Positions 55,048-64,000 of a stretch of DNA of 64,000 nt are shown piece after piece. The position numbers and the translations under genes were made by a program. Numbering within the stretch: the first letter of the stretch is position 1; each line of letters begins with the position of its first letter. This DNA comes from Azolla caroliniana (lineage: Eukaryota > Polypodiophyta): positions 18,848,001 to 18,912,000 of the forward strand of contig JBHGNT010000006.1 of the NCBI GenBank assembly GCA_043228905.1. The letters are read 5' to 3'. A model generated the notes under the pieces. It was not told where the DNA came from. It ran no database searches and saw nothing but the letters and a program-made list of their open reading frames with translations.

Positions 55048-58000
55048 TCATGATGCTGATGCTGCTACTTCTGATTTGCTCTGCTTTGATGGAGGCTCTT
55101 CATCTCCACCATCATTGAATCGCTCATGTTTCCCAGTATGTCGATCATTATTATTACTAGCCTTATCTCTCCCATTATCATTGTGTCGGCCCCGTCCTTG
55201 AAACCTGTTTCGGCCACCCCTGAAAAATGTATTTTGAAAATATCTCTTGATTAAAAATGCATATTTGAAGACCACTACCATTTCGTAAACATATTTATCT
55301 CCATAAAAGAAAGGACAAATGTATGGATGTGTAGGGCAAAATGCACGTGCATTTGGATGCATCTCTTAATCAAAGGCATATTTTAAATACATGTATTGAT
55401 GATAGCAGATGCATTGCATATGTGAAAGCATATCTAGTCTATTTGAAAACTCTCTTAATAAAAGGCAAAGAATGTGTACTTCAAGACATCTGTTGATGAT
55501 AAAGGGAAGCATATCTAGTGTATTTGAAACTCTCTTAATAAAAGGCAATGAATGTGTATTCTAAGACATCTGTTAATGAAAGGTAAACATATCTAGTGTA
55601 TTTGAAACTCTCTTAATAGAAGGCAATGAATGTGTATTTTAAGACATCTGTTAATGAAACGATCAAAATGACAATATGAGTGTATTTAGAGAGCCTGATA
55701 TGCATATGAAAACATGCCTCAATAAAAGATAAATGCATAAATGGGTTGCTTTGTTTTGTTTTGTTTCTTTGACAGTAGAAGCACAATATGAAAGCATGTC
55801 TTCATATGGGGGAAACCTTTGATTTTTCTCAATGCGAATTTAAAAATTTATAGATATGTCATTCTAAGTAGGACAAGGTTAAGTAAGCAGAAACCTTTGA
55901 GGTCTGTCATATGATCCTCTGCCTCTTCCATGAAATGATCCCCTACCACCACTGTCTGAACGTACTTTATCTTGGAAAGCACGAACTTTTACCCAATATT
56001 CCTTTTCAGCTTCCGCTGCATTAAGAAAAAGAGATCCGGTGACGAACGCAAACATAATAGAGATTCTCAAGTATGTACATCATACACTTCATAATAGAGA
56101 TTCTCCGAAAGCTAGTTAAATAGGGAAAAGATGTAGTTAGCACATGCATCTAGCCCACACAATATAACACGCCCTATATCAGGACACTTGCCAAAGATAC
56201 ATGCAGTATTCAACAGGAAACCATGCATGATACATGAATGTGCATATGAACCTTTTCTGGTTTGCAGGTATTCCATAGAGAACCTCTTCCACAATAGAGA
56301 TTCTCAAGTATATATATTATGCACTTTATTTATATCGCCACAAGATACATTCAGATAGCTAGTTAAACAGGGAAAAGGATTACTTAGCACATCATCTAAC
56401 CCGCACATAATATCACACCCCCTATATCAGGACACTTCTCATGGACATATGCATTACTCAGAGGAAATCATGATATAAATGTGCATATGAAACTTTTTTC
56501 GTTTGTAGGCCACTTGGACAAATTATCTCAATTTTTACCATATTACCGCCTTACCCTTTACTCCTACACTTGGGTTTTAAATTTCACTAACTTATTTCAT
56601 GATAGTTCTGAACGTAGGGATTGAACATGTGACCTTCTGATCTCTGACAAACAACCTTACCAATTAGGCTTCATCTATTTCTTTTTCCTTCGTATATTAA
56701 CTACATTATATGATACATCACTATACTGATGCCAAATCTCATGATCACCGTATGGCATACCACAAAGTGATGAAAACATAAAAGACAGAACAACTGAAAT
56801 AGAGAGTTCTAAACAACAAGGACATAAATGCACATCATATACCATGTTAGGCATGTAAAGGAACTTGTGTTCCTTTATCACCATCGCAGGATCCTAAGTT
56901 AGTTATCACACTAATTGACTACACTATTGGTCTCCAGTTTTGAGTGTAGGTTCTGACATTGAATAACTTCAATTCTTTTACAGTAAAATGGGTTATGTTT
57001 GACCCTCATTGGTCGTTAATATATCACATCATCATCTCTCTCTCTAGGATCAAAACACACCTTCAACAGGTTCTAGCATTGCAATGTGATCTTTCACCGC
57101 GATTCCTCCAGCTTCTGCTAATACAGCTGCCATTCGCGCCTTTTTAACTGATTCAGGATCCTCGAACCGGATAAATCCAGAGGTTTCACCTCGTTTGAAA
57201 TCAATATACTGGTCAACCCAATCAAATATACAACTCTATCAGAATTTCGATTACCATAAACTCAAAGAAATGTGTCAATTATGTATGTAGAAAAATAAGG
57301 ACACACCTTTATGATCCCGTACACTTTAAAAGCATCTCTTATATCTTCTCGTACAAGTAATTCACGATTTTCATCACCTTTGTCTTCGTTTCTAGGGACT
57401 GTAGAATCTTTCTTTGTAGCGTCTTCTTCCTTGGAGAGTGCTTCTTCCTTGGAGGGTGCTTCTTCATTGGAGGGTGCTTCTTCCTTGGAGGGTGCTTCTT
57501 CCTTGCAGGGGGGTGCTTCTTCGATTGAAGGTGCTTCTTCCTTGGAGGGTGCTTCTTCATTGGTGGGTGCTTCTTCCTTGGAGTCAGCTTCTGTCATTTT
57601 CATATCAGTATTTTCCTGATCCTGAGCTCCATTATTGCTCTCAATTTCATTCTTCTCTTCTGCATTCTTCTCAATGGCAGCAGCAGCATGATCTGTTTTA
57701 GCCTTATCTACTGCGTTCTCTGACCCCATCTTCTGAAGAGAGAAGGCTACAATGACACCCTTTGGATAGAACATTTCCTCGGGTTCATGCTTATTATTCA
57801 TGCTAATTGTCATTGAAAAAAGATTAGATTAGTAAATGATCGTATGCTTCTAGAGTATAATGCACTTGAGCTCTGACACATACCTCTTACTTAGATTAGT
57901 AAATGATGGTATGTTTCTAGCGTGTAATGCACTTAAGTTCTAACACATACCTCTTATTTCTGTTGTCCTTTTGCTGTATTGGGTGTTTGGCCATTTCAGC

Positions 58001-60463
58001 ATCAAAATCTTTCCTACAGATACATAAAATAGATTATAACTGCAACAATGTAAATCCTTCCTAGAGATATGCAAACTAAACTATAGTCATAATAATCAGC
58101 TGCTAAAAATAGAACACTTTGCCTTGAGCAATCAGAAGTCAAGAACCTTCTACTTCAAAATCTGGAACTGAGGGAAATAAACAGAACTTATGCATTGCAA
58201 TTTCTGTTTCAAGACATATATCTACCAACTAAGGATACAGTTTCAATCAAGAACTTAAAGCATTCAAATGATCTTATTATAGTGCACATCCAGATTCTAA
58301 AACGAGTGAGAATGTTTGAATGTTGGCCATATCTAATATTTACAACCACAATATGAGATGCAATTAGGAGCTTGAACTTCAAAGTTCGGTAGAAAGGTAA
58401 AACTAATAATTAAAACAACGAGTTTCTGATGAGATCTTCCTCACTTTGTAATTATCTCCAATTCAATTCCATCATACACTGTCTTCAACTCAAGAAGCTT
58501 ATTTGCTTCTTCTTCCGATGTAAGCTCTATAACAGCAGACCCAGTAAAGGCTTTGCCACCTGGATAGCGTGGTAACCGCACACTGTTTACCTGTAGTTTA
58601 ACAAATATGTATAAAGTGGAGAAAGAAATTACCAAATGACAATTATATTATTCATACAAAAATATATATACACATACATGGATACAGATGGTGCACATAG
58701 ATTCATATACATAAAACCATGGATATATATACATACATTTACAAGACATACACATAGAATATATATACATTTACAAGTCATATATACATAGAATATATAT
58801 ACATTTACAAACATATATATACACATTCATTTACTTACATATTTATATGTACCCATACTAAATATATGTAGCATACCTTTGCATGCTTGGAGAAAAAGCT
58901 TTGCATTTCTTCCATTGTCACATTCCATCGGAGAGGTCCCGCAGCTACACTTCGGGCATCTACTGCAGCTTGAATGTCCTCAGGTTTTAATAGCGGATCA
59001 ACACGCCCAACTCTCTGGCCTGATGTGAAATTAGAACATGTAGGACTGATGAATAAGTCACATTGTAATACCAATATTGCAAAGACGACAAATATAACAG
59101 GAAGCAGTTGCTTCAGATGAAAAGAACCGACATGAAACATGAGGTTGTTTAATAAAAAATCCAAAGAACTTCTGATTTGGTAGGGGAACACAAATATATA
59201 TTGAAAGGGTCTTGAATTTTAGTAGGGAAGAACTTTCAAATACCCCTGAATGTTTCTTTATTTACCCAACGCCAAAAGAGATGTCAGATTGAATGAAGCG
59301 ACTTAGAAGATATAAAAGGTTTCGTCGCATTCTTGCGTTAATGCCCTCTTTATTTTCTCTCTTCCCAAATTCCCTTGGTAAAGAGAGAAAAATGGGATGA
59401 TATGGCCATATAACTGCTCAAGCAGCACATATAGTTGAGAGGAAGCTGATGAACTGACCATATAGTTCAGCAAATGCAGATATAAATCCTCTTTTCCAAG
59501 ATTGACCAAGGACATTTGGGAAAATCGTTAATACTATGTATGTGCGGGTATAACCGAGGGTAGTTCAGAGTTTCTCCTTTTTATGGCCATCAGTAGAGGG
59601 TTAGAAAGATTGAAATTTACCATCCTCAGATATTCTTAATACAGAAGACTTGCGAAGGACTTCAGCTACAGCTGCAGTGAAGTCAGCAGGCACAGCATCC
59701 GGACCTCCAGTCTCTTTTAAACCAAGGTGACCTCTCATCCGTTGGAAAGAGCAGATAAGGGGAAGACTTATAACTGATCATAGATGGGTAGTTAGTGTCA
59801 AGGATCGAAAGCAGTGGGAGGAACATAAACTTCATGTGTGGCAATATTTTACTGAAAAAAAATCTGAATTGTATGTAATCATCTTATTATACTCAAAGGA
59901 TACGACCATCTTCACTCTCTTCGAGGCATTTACGCAAAAATTTGTCGCCTGGTAGATTACTGTCACTGAAGTAGAACTCCACCTGTAACACAATTCTTTA
60001 TCTATGTCTCTCTCTCTATATATACATACATACATACATACTCACACACACACACATACACATATCAAACCAAATCAAACATCATTGTTGTCTTTCATCA
60101 AAGATTTCTTCAACGTTGCATATCCTCTCTCTCAAAATACAAAAATAATATAACAAAAAACACAGTTCTCTTCATTGAATGTTTCAAAGAAAAATAATGT
60201 CCTCCCCCTCAAAAATAACAACAAAAAACATAATTTCTTCGTCAACTGTTTCTTAGAGATGCCATATCTTCTCTCGCTCTCTATGTATGTGTGTGTGTCT
60301 ATCTTCTTCATCGAATTTTCTTAGAGATACTATATCCCTCCCAATCTCTGTCACCCTGTAAACCAGAGCAGAGCAGAAAATGCAGAGAGGAGAGTGTGAG
60401 TTAGGAAACACATACCTGACGAAGGATTTCGGCGGAAGCTTTGTCGTCGAAGGGAAGACCCAT
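55048..60463 (-). CDS. La-type RNA-binding protein (La/LARP3-like), ten exons, 530 aa
   Basis: Exons: 60463-60416, 59982-59907, 59773-59621, 59019-58877, 58590-58445, 58013-57951, 57802-57307, 57235-57061, 56015-55895, 55219-55048. All introns are GT-AG and all phases close, giving 1593 nt. La motif about 5-93: RQVEFYFSDSNLPGDKFL; Q16, F19, Y20, D29, F31 and F51 line up with the human La residues that grip UUU-OH ends, at a constant offset of four. RRM1 about 108-190. An acidic KEEAPS repeat linker spans 284-337. A second RRM spans about 345-433 (VREDIRDAFKVYGIIK, SGFIRFEDPESV). A Gly/Arg-rich tail (GGRGSFHGRGRGS, NRFQGRGR) and a basic/Ser end finish it. La binds new Pol III transcripts in the nucleus and protects their 3' ends. 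Intron 2 has an unusual GTCGTA donor. The start is the only ATG just before the La motif. The gene appears intact. Confidence 0.92.
57420..57600 (-). repeat. Coding 18-bp minisatellite in the La gene
   Basis: About nine units of an 18-bp repeat (plus strand: gagggtgcttcttccttg and variants), each encoding a version of KEEAPS. One unit has an extra Pro-Cys codon pair. It lies between RRM1 and RRM2. Confidence 0.92.
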
Positions 60464-60530
60464 TGATACGCGAGAAACCAAGCTCTGAAAGAAGAAGAGG
60501 AAGAAGAAGAAGAGGAGGAGGCGGAGGAAA

Positions 60531-60557
60531 GGAAGGAAGGAAGGAAGGAAGGAAGGG
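60531..60557. repeat. (GGAA)n microsatellite
   Basis: About seven units in the La leader region. Confidence 0.9.
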
Positions 60558-60723
60558 TGAGGAGGAAACCTCTCAAATACAAAAGCCCTTCCCTTCTCTT
60601 CTGCTATTCCGCTATATACATACATACATATATACATACATATATGTACTTACTCTATTCTTACTGCTGCTAAATCCTCCTCCTTATTTCGTTGAACCCT
60701 CTAAATATATCATTTCCCTTGCC

Positions 60724-60759
60724 CATACATACATACATACATACATACATACATACATA
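60724..60759. repeat. (CATA)n microsatellite
   Basis: About nine units upstream of the La gene. Confidence 0.9.
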
Positions 60760-61089
60760 AAATTTCCTTCTATCGCTTGCTATGGGAGGCAGGGATTTGT
60801 CGACCGCAACCCTCCCCCAAACCGGATTGGATCGGACCGGACCGGACCAAACCAGAAGATGCCCCCATACTCGAGCACACATCACTATCCTCGCATTCCA
60901 AGACTCCCTTGGCATAGTTGCCCCCCTCCTCTTGTGGTTCGACATCCTCACTCTACTCTCGAGAATAGACACTGCCAGAAAGCCCGTGACATTTTGCTAC
61001 CAATTTCTTCCTTTTTTTAGTGACACTTTTATTATTAGTGGGAAACCTCAACGCGAGGTGAAAGCCCACAAAGAATAAAGAGAAGTATA

Positions 61090-61748
61090 CAACTGTCGAT
61101 TAGACACTAAAGAGCTTAGAAGCACTCAAAGTAAAGAGTGTAAATTTGCAGTGTGATGTATCTAAGTTGAAGACAATCAAATAGAGATTGCTTGAGGGAT
61201 TCCTTAAAGAAGTTGATCAAAGACCTTATTATTGTGGGTCCTCCAAATGGTTCAGAGTGCCCAAAATCTTGTCCCTTGGAGAAAATAGGTATTGTTGGAT
61301 AGGACGCACGGAATTTGTCCAAATAGCCAAAAGTGCTCCCCAAACCTTTGCCCAGGAAATCTATGAGAACGAGATGCACTTAGTCTTTGTACCAATGGTA
61401 TAGTGAATGAGTAAGTCCATAATAAGTGTGGTACTATTTCCGATCGTCCACCACATCGAAGTTGGTCGCTCACACAGGCTCAGGATTCTGCTCACCACCT
61501 ATTCCCAAGTTGGAAAGTCTTTGTGTAGCGAATTCGAGGCTGCATCATTTTCTCCTTCGATGTAAATCCAATACCCGTGCCCAAGCAGGTACCAGCGCAT
61601 CTTGTACGACCAAGATGCGTAGTTGCTCCCATCAAAAGTGAGCTTCCCATGCCTCTGTCCATGTTCCTGTCTTTTCTTCTCTAGAAGTCGAAGGCTTATC
61701 TCTATGCTTGTTCATGTGTTCGCTACAGAGGATTTTTATAACCCTTGT
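61090..61748 (-). pseudogene. Copia Gag remnant (tgttgagtgagcaag family), minus strand
   Basis: Reading leftward from the primer site: KLTFDGSNYASWSYKMRWYL, LGHGYWIYIEGENDAAS and KDFPTWE (about 61660-61490) correspond to the Gag N-terminus seen in Copia-4. A stop replaces the next Gln. Beyond about 61440 the sequence no longer matches Gag. The frame 61379-61116 (GKGLGSTFGYLDKFRASYPT and after) is open but unrecognised. Confidence 0.65.
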
Positions 61749-61760
61749 GCTCTGATACCA
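61749..61760 (-). promoter_or_regulatory. Copia primer binding site, minus strand
   Basis: gctctgatacca, the reverse complement of TGGTATCAGAGC, next to the LTR at 61761-62097. Confidence 0.88.
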
Positions 61761-62097
61761 TGTAAAAGATTATGTGTGCAGAAGTGTTATGTGCAAACAC
61801 ATCTGACTTGGCTGGACAACAGAAAACAGACAAGTTAGGTAAACACAAAGTAGGAGAGAGAGTGAGCAGACACAAAACTTCTATTGCAAGTCCTTAAAAA
61901 GGATTGACAAAAGTACTGACACGTACTTTAATGCTCATTAACTAAGCCTGACATTAATTAGCCAATAATAGGCCTATTTACTAAAATAGGCATCTAGGCT
62001 CCCTAATGGCCTGTCGGATTCCATCCGACTCAACCAACCGATTCGCCTTATGGCTTATTCAGCTGATTCGGCCCATGTTGAGCTTGTTTACTCAACA
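61761..62097 (-). repeat. 5' LTR of the minus-strand copia remnant
   Basis: 337 bp, starting TGTTGAGTAAACAAGCTCAA on the minus strand. Same family as 47931-48381. Shorter than its relatives, so internally deleted. Confidence 0.8.
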
Positions 62098-62332
62098 TCT
62101 CCAACCAAGGGTTCACACAATGCCAATCAAACATCCATACCGGTTGAAGAAACTGAACCGATCATTTTGACACCAAGGAGATCTAGATGAATCCGAAAGC
62201 CGATAGAATTTTATCAACCGAGCTTAGACTACATCAACTATATGGACACTGGTGAATCATGCTCATATGAAGAAGTTATAGCCATGCCGGATGCCAATAC
62301 ATGGCGAAAGCCATGAAATCTGAGATGGAGTC
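62098..62332 (+). pseudogene. Copia Pol fragment (linker to start of RT), plus strand
   Basis: Plus-strand frame with EETEPIILTPRRSR, RKPIEFYQPSLDYINYMD and SYEEVIAMPDANTWRKAM, the conserved entry into copia RT. One stop splits it. It is opposite in direction to the remnant on its left and is cut by the LTR on its right. Confidence 0.72.
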
Positions 62333-62693
62333 TATTGAGTGGACAAGCTCAACATGATCCGGATTGACTAAATAAGACAAGAGTCGGATCAATGTTTGGT
62401 AAGGTGTGCCGGATTCGAGAGCTGGATCAGTGTCCGATGAGGTGAACCGGATTCGGGAGCCGGATCGGAGAACAGGATCCATGTGCAAACCGGTAGGCTG
62501 TTGGAGGCATACGCTCTTAGTCTACTAGGTAGTTATGGTTCTAGGAGTTAATGTGAGTAGCTCAATACGAGCATTGAAGTATTTGCCAGTACTTCTATCA
62601 GTCCTTTTAAGGACTTTTATAAAAAGTGCTCTAAAGCACATTTGTATGTACAGAGTGTTGGGTATTATTTTTGACATAGAGTTTTACTGTTCT

Positions 62694-62745
<52 letters not shown>

Positions 62746-62854
62746 CCACGTACACTCTATGTGTTTCAAGCTTTCCATTAAACTTGCATATATTTTCTGT
62801 TGCTATCCGGCATAGCCGCTTGTGTCTATACACTTCCGCACATAACTCCTCACA
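62333..62854 (+). repeat. LTR of the tgttgagtgagcaag family, plus strand
   Basis: 522 bp, starting with a mutated tattgagtggacaagctcaac and ending cctcaca. It contains a (CT)n tract of about 25 units at 62694-62743. A primer-site-like tggtagcaga follows at 62855-62864, so this is a 5' LTR whose body has been replaced by Gypsy-4. Confidence 0.75.
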
Positions 62855-62864
62855 TGGTAGCAGA

Positions 62865-63363
62865 TGTCACGGACACACCAAGCGTGGATTAGGATGGAGT
62901 ACAGATGATGGGGCTACGAGTGACAGATGAACTTGGAGCTAGATGTGACAAGGCTAGGAACTCTAGATGTTGTGAGCAACATGAGGGCATGAAGACAAAA
63001 ATAAAGATCAAGGAGACAAATATGAGGCGAAACGAGAATACTAGATTGATGTGTCAATGACTGGTGTTGAATCCCTTGAAAGGGACCAAAGATGTTACAA
63101 GTATTTATACAATTTCCGAGATTGAATATCTCTAGAATATACTTGAGAAATATCTCGAGAATATACCCATTTAGAATATACCATAGAATAATTCTGGAAT
63201 ATACTAACGACTAGAATATTCTCGAATGAACTATACACTAGACTCTACAATATATACAAGTTCACACATCGAATGTGGACAGTTCACAAGAGTTTCCATA
63301 TGATTAACACAACAAATGTACTGTGTGTGTTAAAAGTCAGAGGTTCAAGTCTAGAATGTGACA
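62865..63363 (-). repeat. Gypsy-4 3' LTR
   Basis: 499 bp, with perfect TGTCAC...GTGACA ends. On the plus strand its last ~65 bases hold a tRNA-like box B (cagaggttcaagtctag). It contains many attctagaata-type short palindromes (63130-63230). The element body runs rightward out of the window on the minus strand. Confidence 0.78.
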
Positions 63364-63378
63364 TTATCCCCCCTCTTA
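63364..63378 (-). promoter_or_regulatory. Gypsy-4 polypurine tract
   Basis: taagaggggggataa on the minus strand, directly before the LTR start. Confidence 0.75.
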
Positions 63379-63478
63379 CGCCGCCTTCCCAAATTGGTCC
63401 TTGGCTTAAGGGGATACTGTTGATGAAAATCTTAGACCACCGTCAAAGTATTTTGTAAATCCTACACAAGGAGTAACC

Positions 63479-64000
63479 CTTCCAAAAGACAAGGTATTGA
63501 GCACCAACGGGCATGAGCGACCATGTGCAGTCCTCGCCTAGGACTAGAACATGAATACCAACAGGCGTGAGCGACCATGTGCGATCCTCGTCGGAAAATG
63601 GAACACGAATACCAATGGGTGTGAGTGACCATGTGTGGTCCTCAGGGGGAACACGAACACCAACGGGCATGAGAGACCATGTCGGTCCTCGTCGAGAGTT
63701 GGAACACAACCACCAACAGGCGTGAGCGACCATGTGTGGTCCTCACCGGGAACTAGAACATGAACAACAACAGGCATGAGCGACCCTGTCGGTCCTCGCC
63801 GGGATTTGGAACACGAACAATAGTTGGAGTGAGAGACCATGTGCAGTCCTCGCTGGAGACTGGAACACGAATACCAACGGGCGTGAGTGACCATGTGTGG
63901 TCCTCATAGGGAACACGAACACCAACAGGCATGAGGGACCATGTTGGTCCTCACCGAGACTTGGAACATGAACACCAACGGGCGTGAGTGACCATGTGGC
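63479..64000 (-). repeat. 54-bp tandem repeat with a 262-bp higher-order period, in Gypsy-4 3' region
   Basis: The gaccatgt core starts at 63519, 63573, 63627, 63675, 63728, 63782, 63835, 63889, 63937 and 63990. Spacing is 53-54 bp except for two 48-bp units exactly 262 bp apart, so five monomers form a larger unit. The minus strand is open over long stretches (repeats resembling HGRSRPLVFVF), but 53-bp steps change frame between monomers. It continues past the window. Confidence 0.9.

Larger units (their letters stand above)
60464..61089 (-). promoter_or_regulatory. La 5' flank: leader and promoter region
   Basis: Contains a purine-rich leader on the plus strand (gaagaagagg and (GGAA)n at 60531-60557, pyrimidine-rich on the gene strand), a (CATA)n tract at 60724-60759 and a run of gatcggaccggaccgg-like repeats at 60825-60850. 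Transcription start not determinable. Confidence 0.4.

Noticed and set aside
57311-57701. Plus-strand Ser/Leu-rich ORFs opposite La exon 7
   Set aside because: Antisense shadow of the KEEAPS minisatellite.
60463-61078. Plus-strand ORFs upstream of the La gene (185 and 98 residues)
   Set aside because: Low-complexity translation of GGAA/CATA repeats with no family match; opposite strand to the gene leader.
63443-63925. Minus-strand ORFs of up to 116 residues at the right edge
   Set aside because: They are reading frames through a 54-bp tandem repeat whose 53-bp steps change frame; no start context or domain.

Overview
This 64 kb window comes from the nuclear genome of a flowering plant. The evidence is a spliced NAC transcription factor gene, a ten-exon La-type RNA-binding protein gene with GT-AG introns, plant copia and chromovirus (Ty3/gypsy) retrotransposons primed by initiator-Met tRNA, LINEs, MITEs and many GA/CT microsatellites. 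Species cannot be read from the sequence. Both host genes lie on the minus strand near the ends, NAC at 578-2624 and La at 55048-60463. Almost everything between them is transposable elements in several layers.

Layout: 1-3475 NAC gene and its 5' flank; 3476-6430 gene-free DNA with microsatellites; 6432-11018 a decayed non-LTR retrotransposon (LINE-A: coiled-coil ORF1, then endonuclease-RT ORF2) whose tail probably resumes at 15168-15487; 11019-15167 Copia-1, a recently inserted copia that lacks reverse transcriptase and RNase H; 15488-17650 a collapsed copia (Copia-2); 17651-45791 a nested tower; 45792-51412 a second minus-strand chromovirus (Gypsy-3) holding a solo LTR and two MITEs; 51413-55047 mostly unannotated DNA; 55048-60463 the La gene; 61090-64000 copia pieces and the 3' end of another chromovirus (Gypsy-4) that ends in a tandem repeat running off the window.

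The tower can be resolved by target-site duplications (TSDs). A minus-strand copia (Copia-3; pieces at 17899-20119, 42147-42305 and 44911-45791) was hit by an L1-type LINE (42306-44910, 11-bp TSD), by Gypsy-1 (20120-42141, TSD attct) and by a copia-type element now reduced to a solo LTR (18976-19515, TSD cttag). Gypsy-1 was in turn hit by a three-LTR copia complex (24188-33070), by an element now reduced to a solo LTR (40554-41103), and last by Gypsy-2 (33631-40254, TSD acatt). Gypsy-2 has one uninterrupted 1467-codon gag-pol-chromodomain ORF and LTRs differing at 1 of 312 bases. It is the only element here that looks autonomous.

The host genes are unrelated in function: NAC proteins bind promoters, and La proteins bind the UUU-OH 3' ends of new Pol III transcripts. 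The main interest is in the elements: an RT-less copia that still moved recently, tandem-LTR and internally duplicated copias, tRNA-like modules at the ends of chromovirus LTRs, a shared hairpin at copia LTR ends, tandem repeats inside element 3' regions, and a long repeat-bearing leader in the intact chromovirus. No CRISPR array, operon or wholly new defence-like system was seen.
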